Source: Bacillota bacterium (GTDB lineage: Bacteria; Bacillota_I; Bacilli_A; RFN20; CAG-288). From it: a stretch of 16,489 bases of DNA. The notes beneath the pieces are model-generated. The model did not search any database. It was not told the DNA's origin and worked only from the letters and a program-made list of their open reading frames with translations. The translations under genes and the position numbers were made by a program. The stretch covers positions 1 to 16,489 of the forward strand of contig JAEWSJ010000032.1 in assembly GCA_023398335.1 (NCBI GenBank), given 5' to 3'. Of the stretch, positions 1-8,060 are shown one piece after another (positions within the stretch are counted from its first letter, which is position 1; every line of letters begins with the position of its first letter).

Positions 1-127
1 TAAACTAATTCTTTTACCGATCGAAAAACTATCTATGATTCGTGAAATTAATTTGATTTATCATAATGATTTCACTAATATAAAGTTGTTAAGCGATATC
101 CAAAACATATATCGTAAATCAAAATAA
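1..127 (+). CDS. LysR-type transcriptional regulator, C-terminal end (partial)
   Basis: An open frame entering from the left edge (first complete codon at base 2) encodes 41 residues and ends with TAA at 125-127. It contains the segment IREINLIYHND, which resembles the last strand and helix of the LysR effector-binding domain, where proteins commonly read (R)EIYLIYHKD-like text before the end. No DNA-binding domain lies within the window, so the family call rests on this short tail. The DJ-1/PfpI gene starts 21 bases downstream on the same strand with its own ribosome binding site, so the two are probably co-transcribed. It could be another protein with a similar tail; confidence is moderate to low. 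Confidence 0.45.
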   Translation, partial: KLILLPIEKLSMIREINLIYHNDFTNIKLLSDIQNIYRKSK

Positions 128-148
128 AACAAAGGAGACAAAGTAAAT

Positions 149-697
149 ATGAAAGTTCTATGTATTTTAACCGATGGATTTGAAGATATTGAAGCTATTG
201 GTACAATATCAATTTTAAGACGAGCAAAAATAGATGTGGATATCTTTTCATTAAATAAAAACGATGCTACTGGAAGATACATTACACATATGATTGATTT
301 GTTAAATTCAAATTCAATAAATGATATTTCTTCTTATGATCTTTTATTCATTCCAGGTGGACCACAATACCTAGTATTGGAGAAAAGTAACTTGGTAAAA
401 TCTTTAATCGTAAAATTCTACGAAGCTAACAAATATATAGCTGGAATCTGTGCCGCTCCAACTCTATTCGGACATCTTGGCCTACTTCAAGGAAAAAAAT
501 ACACCTGTTTCACTTCAATGAACGAAGATTTCGGCGGAACTTACCTTGATAAATACGCAGTGAAAGACGAGAACATAATTACAGGAAAATCCGCTGCAGC
601 TACTATAGATTTTGCTTTTTTAATCGTCGAATCACTAGTAAGTAAAAATTACGCTGAACAAGTTAAAAATTCAATTTTCTACTACAATAAAGATTAA
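149..697 (+). CDS. DJ-1/PfpI (ThiJ/YajL-like) family protein
   Basis: A 182-residue cytoplasmic protein of the DJ-1/PfpI superfamily, whose members include glyoxalase-III-like and protein or metabolite deglycation/chaperone proteins. Conserved parts: the N-terminal strand MKVLCILTDGFEDIEAIGT, with Glu15 aligning to human DJ-1 Glu18; the IPGG turn at 68-71; and the nucleophile elbow AGICAAPTLFG with Cys101 as reactive cysteine. The His of DJ-1/YajL-type active sites is not obvious; the matching strand reads CFTSMNEDF. The usual GPG(T) loop near 150 is replaced by KSAAAT, followed by the typical IDFAFLIVE helix. The start is supported by AAGGAG at 132-137. The length is normal for single-domain members. 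The exact substrate cannot be assigned. Confidence 0.85.
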   Translation: MKVLCILTDGFEDIEAIGTISILRRAKIDVDIFSLNKNDATGRYITHMIDLLNSNSINDISSYDLLFIPGGPQYLVLEKSNLVKSLIVKFYEANKYIAGICAAPTLFGHLGLLQGKKYTCFTSMNEDFGGTYLDKYAVKDENIITGKSAAATIDFAFLIVESLVSKNYAEQVKNSIFYYNKD

Positions 698-713
698 ACT
701 ATACCGCATTAAA

Positions 714-741
714 AAAAGGTCTTAATTTCTTGAGACCTTTT
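714..741. terminator. Bidirectional intrinsic terminator between the DJ-1-like gene and nifJ
   Basis: The 9-bp stem AAAAGGTCT (714-722) pairs with AGACCTTTT (733-741), extendable by one T-G pair, around an 8-nt loop. It sits between two convergent stop codons (697 and 758). Read on the minus strand, the stem is followed by a run of seven T (complement of 711-717), a good nifJ terminator. On the plus strand the T-tract is shorter and partly within the stem. Confidence 0.8.
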
Positions 742-757
742 AGTTTGCTAATAGATT

Positions 758-3700
758 TTATTCACCGAACTTCTTGATGTTAATCCATCTACGCTTTGCA
801 TATTCTTCACACTTTGTGAGTAATTCTTCAGCGTGTTCTGGGTTGACTCTTGGTAATTGTGAATATCTTGTTTCACGGAGCAAGAATGCTCTGAACTTAG
901 TATAATCTGGTTCTTTGCAATCCATTGTTAATGGAGCTTTTCCTTGTTCTGCTAAACGTGGATCAAATCTGAAGATTGGGAAGTAGCCGCATTCAACAGC
1001 TTTCTTTTCAACATCAGCAGCATTTTGTAATCCACCCTTAATTCCGTGGTTAACACATGGTGCATAACAGATAATAAGAGATGGGCCATTATAACTTTCA
1101 GCTTCTTGGAAGGCTTTGATAGCTTGAGTTGGGTTAGCACCAATAGCAACTTGAGCAACATAGACGTGTTCATAAGTCATTGCCATGAGAGCTAAATTCT
1201 TCTTAGCTGTCTTCTTACCAGAAGCACAGAACTTAGCGATAGCACCAGTTTGTGTTGATTTAGAAGATTGACCACCAGTATTGGAGTAAACTTCAGTATC
1301 GAGGACTAAGATATTAACATCTTTTTCATCAGCGATAACGTGATCTAACCCGCCATAGCCAATATCGAAGGCCCAACCATCACCACCAACAATCCAGACG
1401 GACTTATCAAGTAAGTCAGCTTTCATTTCAAGTAAGGCTTTGATTCCTTCATTCTTAGATTCTTCAACTAACTTAACTAAGTTATTGATGATTCCTCTAA
1501 TATGCTTTTTATCTTTAATATTCTTTTCGTAATCTTCTAATACAGCCTTGAGTTCTTCTTCACAGTCATTCTTATTTGCTTCAATAATAGAAACTATCTT
1601 AGCAAGTTTGAAGTCTGTTGCAACTCTCATACCATAGCCGTATTCAGCATTATCTTCGAATAATGAGTTAGCCCATGCAATACCATTTCCATTTTTATCA
1701 GTAACAAATGGTGTAAGTGGGGTCGAACCATTATAAATGGAAGAACAACCTGTTGCGTTAGCAACTAACATATCCTTACCAAATAATTGAGAAGCTAATC
1801 TGTAATATGGGGTTTCACCACATCCAGCACAAGCTCCAGAAATTTCTTGATATGGAGTTAAGAATGAGCAACCCTTAACTGTTGAAGTTGGGAATGCATC
1901 TTCTTTAACTTCTGTATTCTTGTATAAAATCTTTGCAGCGGCTTCATGATGGAATTGAGACTTAGCTTCTTCCATTGATAAAGCTTTCTTAAAGATCATC
2001 TTACCTGTTTCATCTTTTCCAGCTGGTTTACCTGGACAGACTGACATACAAAGTCCACAACCAACGCAGTTTCTTGGTGAAACTTGGATTCTGAACTTTA
2101 ATCCCTTAACATTTGGGCCACCCATTGCATCAAGAACATCAGCTCTCTCATCTTCTGGTAACTTTGCAATTTCTTCGTCGGTTAATAAGAATGGACGAAT
2201 TGTTGCGTGTGGACAAATAAAGGCACATTGGTTACATTGAATACAATTTTCTTTTTGCCACATTGGAACTCTATCAGCGATAGATCTATCTTCTGTGAAA
2301 GTAATATTGTTCTTCATTGTTCCATCTTCAAGTTCGTGTTTCTTGAATTCTGAAACAGGAATATCATAACCATCAAGAGCGCCAATTACATTGACATAAT
2401 TATCAAAGTAATCATCACCGATTAATGATTTTGAAGCATTAACTTCTAATTTAGACCAAGCGGAATCGACTGTAACTTCTTTTAAGCCTTCTGCACCAGC
2501 ATCAATAGCTTTCCAGTTCATTTCAACGATTTCTTGACCCTTCTTAGCATAGGATTTTTCTGCAAACTTCTTCATCCATTTTTGAGCATCAGCGTATGGC
2601 ATAATGCTTGGGTTTAAATAGAAGAAGGAAGCTTGTAATGTGGTATTTGTATGTCTACCCATACCAATTTCCATAGCTAACTTGTTAGCATCAATAATAA
2701 AGAACTTTGCTTTCTTATCTGCTAATTGTTTCTTCATACGATTTGGCATAGCTTTAATTAAAGCATCTGCATCCATATCAGTATTAAGTAAGAATGTACC
2801 GCCATCCTTTAAGTTCTTTAACATATCAAACTTAAAGATATAGGAATCAAGTGAACAAGAGATGAAGTCAGCATGTTCAACGTAATATGTTGAGTGAATA
2901 ACTGATTTACCGAATCTTAAGTGAGATCTTGTAACGCCACCAGCTTTTCTTGAGTCATAAGCGAAATAAGCTTGAGCGAATTGACCAGTTGCATCACCGA
3001 TAATCTTAATAGATGATTTGTTAGCTGAAACTGTACCATCTGAGCCTAAGCCATAGAATAAGCAAGAAGTATAATCACCAACAACATGGAATTTTTCATC
3101 AACTGGGATTGAGAGATGTGTAACATCATCATTAATACCAACTGTGAATGAGTTCCAATTCTTCTTAGCATCTAAGAAGTCATAGACGGATTTAATATGT
3201 TTTGGTTGAGTATCTTTTGAACCTAAGCCATATCTACCACCGATGATGGTATCAAACTTACGTCCGAGTTGTTGCATAGCTGCAATAACATCGAGATATA
3301 AAGGTTCACCAATAGATCCTGGTTCCTTTGTTCTATCAAGAACAGCAATCTTCTTTACAGAAGCAGGAATAACTTCGGATAAATATTTTGGTGAGAAAGG
3401 ACGATATAAGTGAACTTTAACAAGACCAACTTTTTCACCCTTTGCTGTTAATGCATCGATAACTTCAATTGCGGTTTCAGTAACAGAACCCATAGCAATA
3501 ATAACTTTTGTAGCATCTTTTGCACCATAATATGTAAATGGAGCATAAGAACGACCGGTTAAATCTGATACTTCTTTGAAATACTTTGCAGCAATATCAA
3601 CGATAGCAGCAGTATGTAAGTTTTGTGCTTCTAAGCCTTGGAAATAAATATCATCATTTTCAGCACCGCCTCTTGTGACAGCGTGACCATGTGGATTTAA

Positions 3701-4327
3701 AGCCTTAGCTCTATATTTTGCAACAGCTTCTTTGTTTAATAAAGAATCCCATGCAGCATCTTCTAAAAATTCAACATTTTGAATTTCGTGAGATGTTCTA
3801 AATCCATCAAAGAAATGGATGACTGGGTGGCTAGCTTCAATAGCAACTAAGTGCGCTAATGGGGCTAAATCTGCAATTTCTTGAACTGAATGTGAACAGA
3901 TCATTGCAGCGCCTGTTTCTCTACAGGCATAGACATCTTGGTGGTCACCGAAGATACAAAGAGCACGTGAAGCTAAAGATCTAGCTGCAACATGTAATAC
4001 GGCTGGTAATTCCTCACCAACCCATTTGTAAATATTTGGGATCATTAAGAGTAAACCTTGTGAAGCGGTGTATGTTGTTGCTAATGCACCTGCTTGTAAG
4101 GCTCCGTGAACAGAACCACTCGCTCCGGCTTCAGATTGAAGTTCAACAACGTTGACCTTGTCTCCAAAAGCATTCTTCTTACCTTGAGCAGCATATTGTT
4201 CAACAAGTTCTGCCATTGGTGAAGAAGGAGTGATAGGATAAATACCAGCAACTTCAGTGAAGTGATAACTGGCAAGCGCCGCGGCTGTATTACCGTCGAC
4301 GGATAGTAATGATTTTTTGAATTCCAT
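758..4327 (-). CDS. nifJ: Pyruvate:ferredoxin (flavodoxin) oxidoreductase
   Basis: Cytoplasmic enzyme that oxidatively decarboxylates pyruvate with CoA to acetyl-CoA and CO2 and reduces ferredoxin or flavodoxin, a hallmark of anaerobic metabolism. It is the single-chain form, 1189 residues. Order: pyruvate-binding domain (YPITPSSPM at 30-38, with Thr33, Glu66 and Arg116 matching the known active-site positions); domain II to about 400; gamma/EKR-type domain to about 640; a two-[4Fe-4S] ferredoxin domain (Cys695/698/701/705 and Cys754/757/760/764); and a TPP domain with proximal-cluster ligands Cys833, Cys836, Cys861 and Cys1091, plus GGDGWAFDIG (981-990) and Asn1016 for Mg-TPP. All catalytic and cluster residues are present. 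The start at 4327 is preferred because GGAGG lies 5 nt upstream. An in-frame TTG at 4345 would fall beside the -10 box. It is monocistronic, with its own promoter and terminator. Confidence 0.98.
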   Translation of the reverse strand: MEFKKSLLSVDGNTAAALASYHFTEVAGIYPITPSSPMAELVEQYAAQGKKNAFGDKVNVVELQSEAGASGSVHGALQAGALATTYTASQGLLLMIPNIYKWVGEELPAVLHVAARSLASRALCIFGDHQDVYACRETGAAMICSHSVQEIADLAPLAHLVAIEASHPVIHFFDGFRTSHEIQNVEFLEDAAWDSLLNKEAVAKYRAKALNPHGHAVTRGGAENDDIYFQGLEAQNLHTAAIVDIAAKYFKEVSDLTGRSYAPFTYYGAKDATKVIIAMGSVTETAIEVIDALTAKGEKVGLVKVHLYRPFSPKYLSEVIPASVKKIAVLDRTKEPGSIGEPLYLDVIAAMQQLGRKFDTIIGGRYGLGSKDTQPKHIKSVYDFLDAKKNWNSFTVGINDDVTHLSIPVDEKFHVVGDYTSCLFYGLGSDGTVSANKSSIKIIGDATGQFAQAYFAYDSRKAGGVTRSHLRFGKSVIHSTYYVEHADFISCSLDSYIFKFDMLKNLKDGGTFLLNTDMDADALIKAMPNRMKKQLADKKAKFFIIDANKLAMEIGMGRHTNTTLQASFFYLNPSIMPYADAQKWMKKFAEKSYAKKGQEIVEMNWKAIDAGAEGLKEVTVDSAWSKLEVNASKSLIGDDYFDNYVNVIGALDGYDIPVSEFKKHELEDGTMKNNITFTEDRSIADRVPMWQKENCIQCNQCAFICPHATIRPFLLTDEEIAKLPEDERADVLDAMGGPNVKGLKFRIQVSPRNCVGCGLCMSVCPGKPAGKDETGKMIFKKALSMEEAKSQFHHEAAAKILYKNTEVKEDAFPTSTVKGCSFLTPYQEISGACAGCGETPYYRLASQLFGKDMLVANATGCSSIYNGSTPLTPFVTDKNGNGIAWANSLFEDNAEYGYGMRVATDFKLAKIVSIIEANKNDCEEELKAVLEDYEKNIKDKKHIRGIINNLVKLVEESKNEGIKALLEMKADLLDKSVWIVGGDGWAFDIGYGGLDHVIADEKDVNILVLDTEVYSNTGGQSSKSTQTGAIAKFCASGKKTAKKNLALMAMTYEHVYVAQVAIGANPTQAIKAFQEAESYNGPSLIICYAPCVNHGIKGGLQNAADVEKKAVECGYFPIFRFDPRLAEQGKAPLTMDCKEPDYTKFRAFLLRETRYSQLPRVNPEHAEELLTKCEEYAKRRWINIKKFGE

Positions 4328-4347
4328 AAATTCCTCCATACACAATT

Positions 4348-4376
4348 ATTATAGTCTTTGGAGTATTTAATGTCTA
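4348..4376 (-). promoter_or_regulatory. nifJ promoter (sigma-A type)
   Basis: On the minus strand, a -35 box TAGACA (4371-4376) is separated by exactly 17 nt from a perfect -10 box TATAAT (4348-4353). Transcription would begin near 4341, giving an unusually short leader of about 14 nt that just includes the GGAGG site before the ATG at 4327. Box quality and spacing are read directly; activity is inferred. Confidence 0.8.
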
Positions 4377-4389
4377 TATCTCGGAGAAC

Positions 4390-4424
4390 AAAAAACTCAT
4401 GTCTGAAGTGAAACATTACATGAG
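4390..4424 (-). terminator. Intrinsic terminator upstream of nifJ, downstream of the decayed permease fragment
   Basis: On the minus strand CTCATGT (4418-4424) pairs with ACATGAG (4396-4402) around a 15-nt loop, followed directly by six T (4395-4390). It separates the pseudogene region from the nifJ promoter. The reading frame of the fragment runs straight through it, suggesting the terminator once served another gene end and was joined to the fragment by deletion. Confidence 0.65.
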
Positions 4425-4913
4425 CTTGATTAAAATCATAATATCCATATTTCTTAAAAGATGTATAGTACATATAATCTATAATTATCATTTCATTATC
4501 ATTAACAGGTTCGTTACCTAAAATCAAATCAACTTTAAAATCATTTGACAAATAAACAATATTATTTATTGTTGTATCGTCTATCATAGATTCATCATCT
4601 GACTCATCATTTTGACATAAAATGATACTTCGATTACTTTTTGCAGTTGGTTGCACATTAATATTGCCAAAATCAATTAATTTTTAACATCGTAATCATC
4701 AAAGCAGTCACTTGATATAACGAGACAATCTCTATAATCATTATTGCTTAAAAATCCAGTTGTTTTTTTATTTACGTCATATGTAATTAATGTAAAATAA
4801 GCCGTCGCAAAAGCGGAATACAACATTATAAAAATAACGTAAGGTATAATTAAATCATTATGTCTTAAAAAATAACCAAGTATCAAACTAATTACATAAT
4901 ACTCTTCTTTTGT
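4425..4913 (-). pseudogene. Decayed membrane-protein gene, probably an FtsX/MacB-like ABC permease fragment
   Basis: Two open segments in different frames read as one protein if a single base is restored in the A5 run at 4681-4685. Frame one ends ...FDDYDVKN-stop. The other frame reads (K)KLIDFGNINVQPTAKSN and continues for about 80 residues. The first part has a long hydrophobic segment (LIIPYVIFIMLYSAFATAYF), the second a soluble domain containing the stretch GNEPVNDNEMIIIDYMYY. That pattern resembles the 'G-x-P-x-x-x-(D/N)E-(I/V)-(V/I)-I' segment in extracellular domains of FtsX/MacB-like permeases, so the family is an inference. No ATG with a ribosome binding site precedes it, and there is no proper end: the frame runs through a terminator into nifJ. 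It looks truncated at both ends as well as frameshifted. Alternatively it could be two small unknown genes. Confidence 0.5.
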
Positions 4914-4935
4914 TTAGTTCATATAAAAGACGTTT

Positions 4936-4969
4936 TTCATCTTGCTATTAATAGTCAAAGAAAGATGAA
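4936..4969. repeat. Inverted repeat downstream of galU
   Basis: TTCATCTT (4936-4943) and AAGATGAA (4962-4969) form a perfect 8-bp stem. The palindrome CTATTAATAG lies inside the loop (4945-4954). It lies about 35 nt past the galU stop. There is no adjacent T-tract on the minus strand, so it is a weak candidate galU terminator or mRNA 3'-end hairpin. Confidence 0.4.
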
Positions 4970-5003
4970 TACCCCCTAACTATGAAACTTAATTATTTTA
5001 TAC

Positions 5004-5891
5004 TTATTTTAACTTTTCAGCTAACTCTTTAACGTAATCTCTTACTTTCGGACCTAAATCCGCTCTTTTTAATGAAAAATCAATTGTAGCTTTAACAAAG
5101 CCAAACTTATCACCAATATCATATCTATTGCCAGTAAAATCACAAGCGTACATAGCTTGAGATTCCATAAGTTTTCTTAAAGCATCCGTCAATTGGATTT
5201 CACCATTTACACCAGGTTTTGTATTTTCGAGAATATCGAATATTTCTGGAGTTAAAACATAACGTCCTAAAACCGCGTAATCAGAAGGAGCATCTTCTGG
5301 ATTTGGTTTTTCAACCATATCAACAACTTTAAATAATCTCTTGTTGTAAGTAACATCTTTTGAAGGAGAAACAACGCCGTATTTCTTCGTATCATTATGT
5401 GGTACTTTTTGAACACCTAAAACTGAACATCCTTTATCGTTATAAGCATCGATTAATTGAAGTAAAGCTGGTTTCCCATCAGGAACAACTAAGTCATCAC
5501 CTAAAAGAATAGCAAAAGGTTCATTACCAATAAACGATCTAGCACATGAAATAGCGTGTCCTAAACCTTTTGGCTCTTTTTGTCTAACATAGACGATATT
5601 TGCTAAAGAAGCAATTTGACGAATCTCATCAACTTCTTTTAATTTTCCCGCTTCTTTAAGTCTCATTTCGAGTTCATAATTAATATCAAAATGGTTTTCC
5701 ATCGAATGTTTATTACCATTAGTAATAATCATTATATCTTCAATACCACTTTTAACCGCTTCTTCTACAATATATTGAATTGTAGGTGTATCAACGATAG
5801 GTAACATCTCCTTTGGTGTTGATTTTGTTGCTGGTAAAAATCTTGTTCCAAGTCCAGCTGCAGGAATAACCGCTTTTCTAACATGTGTCAT
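5004..5891 (-). CDS. galU: UTP-glucose-1-phosphate uridylyltransferase
   Basis: Makes UDP-glucose from UTP and glucose-1-phosphate, feeding glycolipid, cell-surface polysaccharide and galactose metabolism in the cytoplasm. The 295-residue length is standard. Diagnostic parts: nucleotide-binding loop AAGLGTRFLPATK (11-23) followed by STPKEMLP; LGDD at 130-133 for metal/sugar-nucleotide binding; VEKP at 193-196; GEIQLTDAL at 230-238; and DIGDKFGFVKA at 258-268. The ATG at 5891 follows AAGGAAGG with about 9 nt spacing. It is a single-gene unit, separated from uvrB by about 180 nt and from nifJ by the decayed region. A cre-like site overlaps its likely transcription start. Confidence 0.96.
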   Translation of the reverse strand: MTHVRKAVIPAAGLGTRFLPATKSTPKEMLPIVDTPTIQYIVEEAVKSGIEDIMIITNGNKHSMENHFDINYELEMRLKEAGKLKEVDEIRQIASLANIVYVRQKEPKGLGHAISCARSFIGNEPFAILLGDDLVVPDGKPALLQLIDAYNDKGCSVLGVQKVPHNDTKKYGVVSPSKDVTYNKRLFKVVDMVEKPNPEDAPSDYAVLGRYVLTPEIFDILENTKPGVNGEIQLTDALRKLMESQAMYACDFTGNRYDIGDKFGFVKATIDFSLKRADLGPKVRDYVKELAEKLK

Positions 5892-5934
5892 AAAAAATAA
5901 CCTTCCTTAAAATTAAATAGATATATAAAATCTA

Positions 5935-5956
5935 TGTATACGCTTTCAGTATAACA
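5935..5956 (-). promoter_or_regulatory. Candidate galU extended -10 promoter overlapped by a cre-like operator
   Basis: On the minus strand TGTTATACT (5948-5956) fits an extended -10 element (TGn plus TATACT). There is no good -35 box at 17 nt. Directly downstream, and sharing one base, TGAAAGCGTATACA (5935-5948) matches the CcpA cre consensus TGWAANCGNTNWCA at all defined positions but one. It would cover the predicted start near 5941, the classic place for catabolite repression. Function is inferred. Confidence 0.4.
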
Positions 5957-5981
5957 CAACTTTTTTACATTGGTTTCATTA

Positions 5982-5997
5982 TTTAAAATATTTTAAA
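5982..5997. repeat. 16-bp perfect AT-only palindrome upstream of galU
   Basis: TTTAAAATATTTTAAA is fully self-complementary. It lies about 26 bp upstream of the proposed galU -10 element, so it could be an operator or AT-rich upstream element. In sequence this AT-rich it may also be chance. Confidence 0.35.
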
Positions 5998-6075
5998 CGA
6001 AATAGCAAGAGAAAAGTATGCAGATTCTAAATAAAAATAAAAATTAGCAATCAAACATAAGAATTAAAATATTTC

Positions 6076-8058
6076 TTAAGCCATTTCCGCTTTTAGTTCA
6101 AATATTTCGTCTCTTAATTCAACCGCTCTTTCAAAGTCCAACTCTGCGGCAGCTTTCTTCATCTCTTTTTCCATTTCAGAAATAAGCTTAATTCTCTCCG
6201 CTTTAGTCATCTTAATTTCTTTATCAATATTGAAAGATTTCTTTTCTGCAATCAATCTAATTGGAGCTTTAAGAGGCTTTACAATTGAACGAGGAGTAAT
6301 ATTATGTTCTTTATTGTATTCTTCTTGAATTTTTCTTCTTCTATCAGTTTCTTTAATACATTCATCCATTGATTTAGTAATATTATCCGCATACATAATT
6401 ACTTGACCATGATCATTTCTTGCGGTACGACCAACTAACTGAATTAACGAGCGAGTCGATCTTAAGAATCCTTCTTTATCCGCATCCAAAATAGCTAGTA
6501 ATGATACTTCTGGAATATCTAAGCCTTCCTTAAGTAAATTAATACCAACAACAACCTGATAATCACCTTTTCTTAAATGATAAATTATTTCAGTTCGCTC
6601 AAGGGTCTTAATCTCATGTTGTAAATACGCCACTTTTATTCCATTAGTCTTAAAGAAATCCGTAAGATTCTCCGCATCATTTATCGTTAATGTACAAACA
6701 ATAACACGTTCATCTTTCTTGACTCTTTCTTTAATCTCATTTAGCAAATCATAAACTGGATTATCTTTGTTTGATCTTACTTCAATAATTGGATCAAGTA
6801 AGCCCGTAGGTCTAATAATTTGTTCAACTACTTCACCACCAGTTTCAGTTAATTCATATTCTCCCGGAGTAGCAGAAGTGCAGATTACATTATTCATTTT
6901 CTTAATAAACTCATTAAATTTTAACGGCCTATTATCTAAAGCTGAAGGCAATCTAAAACCATATTCAACAAGCGTTAACTTTCGTGCTCTGTCTCCGTTA
7001 TACATTCCGTTTAATTGCGGGAATGTCGCGTGAGATTCGTCGATAAAAAGTAAGAAATCTTTCGGTAAATAATCGAGTAAACAGAATGGTGGCTCACCTT
7101 CTTTTCTTTTATCAATATGACGCGAATAATTTTCAATTCCTGGGCAAATACCAAATTCTTGTAGTGATTCAATATCATGATTGGTTCTCATCTCAAGTCT
7201 TTCTTCTTCTAGAAGTTTACCTTCCGAATGAAAATATGCTAAACGTTCCAGTAATTCCTCACGAATCGTCTTGCAAGCGTTCTTAACTCTAATATAAGAA
7301 GATGCATGTTCATCAGCTGGATAGACTGGATATACTTCAAGAGAATGAACCAATTCTCCGGTAGTTAACTTTACTATATCTATTTCTTCAATTTCGTCTT
7401 CTAAAGATAAATAAACTCTAACGCATGTTTCTTCTTTACTAAAAGGTGCAATTTCTAACATTTCGCCTTGAAATCTAAATTCCCCCGGTTCAATTGTAAT
7501 TGTATTTCGTTGATACTGAGCATCAACGAGTTTATTCATCAGTTCTTTTCGGTCAATCTTTTCACCGATTCTTAAAGAAAAGGCTAAATTACGATATTCA
7601 TCCGGATCAGTAAGACCATAGATTGACGCGACCGAAGAAACAATAATCGTATCTCGTCTTTCAATAGCAGAGTTAATTGCGGAGGAACGCATCATTTCTA
7701 TTTCCTCGTTCATAACTGCTTCCTTATCAATATAGGTATCACTCTTAGGTAAATACGCTTCTGGTCGATAAAAATCAAAGTTCGAAACAAAGTATTCAAC
7801 TCTGTTATGTGGAAATAATTCTTTAAATTCAGCGTACAACTGACCCGCTAAAGTTTTATTATGTACAAGAACTAATGCAGGACGTCCAGTTCGAGCAATA
7901 ATATTTGCCATGGTAAAAGTCTTACCAGTGCCAGTGGCGCCCATTAAGACTTGTATTTTTTTATTTTCTTCTAGTCCCTTACATAATTCATCTATCGCTT
8001 TTGGTTGATCTCCTGTTGGCGAGTATGAAGCGACAATTTCAAAAGGTACATATTTCAT
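6076..8058 (-). CDS. uvrB: Excinuclease ABC subunit B
   Basis: The damage-verification helicase-like subunit of nucleotide excision repair: loaded by UvrA, it opens the strands and recruits UvrC. The 660-residue length is normal. Motifs in order: Walker A GATGTGKT (40-47); the DNA-gripping beta-hairpin (about 90-113); the LLFIDESHAT Walker B segment; TSATPGEYE; GINLLKEGLDIPEVSLLAI; QLVGRTARND; and a C-terminal UVR motif (EMEKEMKKAAAELDFERAVELRDEI region) that contacts UvrC/UvrA. The hairpin reads NFDFY where B. caldotenax and E. coli UvrB have YYDYY, retaining only the last tyrosine (Tyr97). uvrA, commonly the next gene, is not downstream. The ATG lies 2 nt after the TAA of the S41 peptidase with only a distant GGAG, implying translational coupling. 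Confidence 0.98.
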   Translation of the reverse strand: MKYVPFEIVASYSPTGDQPKAIDELCKGLEENKKIQVLMGATGTGKTFTMANIIARTGRPALVLVHNKTLAGQLYAEFKELFPHNRVEYFVSNFDFYRPEAYLPKSDTYIDKEAVMNEEIEMMRSSAINSAIERRDTIIVSSVASIYGLTDPDEYRNLAFSLRIGEKIDRKELMNKLVDAQYQRNTITIEPGEFRFQGEMLEIAPFSKEETCVRVYLSLEDEIEEIDIVKLTTGELVHSLEVYPVYPADEHASSYIRVKNACKTIREELLERLAYFHSEGKLLEEERLEMRTNHDIESLQEFGICPGIENYSRHIDKRKEGEPPFCLLDYLPKDFLLFIDESHATFPQLNGMYNGDRARKLTLVEYGFRLPSALDNRPLKFNEFIKKMNNVICTSATPGEYELTETGGEVVEQIIRPTGLLDPIIEVRSNKDNPVYDLLNEIKERVKKDERVIVCTLTINDAENLTDFFKTNGIKVAYLQHEIKTLERTEIIYHLRKGDYQVVVGINLLKEGLDIPEVSLLAILDADKEGFLRSTRSLIQLVGRTARNDHGQVIMYADNITKSMDECIKETDRRRKIQEEYNKEHNITPRSIVKPLKAPIRLIAEKKSFNIDKEIKMTKAERIKLISEMEKEMKKAAAELDFERAVELRDEIFELKAEMA

Positions 8059-8060
8059 AA

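Noticed and set aside
4343..4345. In-frame TTG as the nifJ start, six codons upstream
   Set aside because: It lies 2 nt from the TATAAT box, upstream of the predicted transcription start, and has no ribosome binding site. The ATG at 4327 has GGAGG.
4081..4424. Continuation of the fragment's reading frame into nifJ
   Set aside because: It passes through a terminator and the nifJ promoter, then reads nifJ out of frame; nothing there resembles a protein.
6058..6078. TAAGAA/TTCTTA hairpin at the uvrB end as terminator
   Set aside because: Only six A/T-rich base pairs, overlapping the stop codon and with no T-tract after it.
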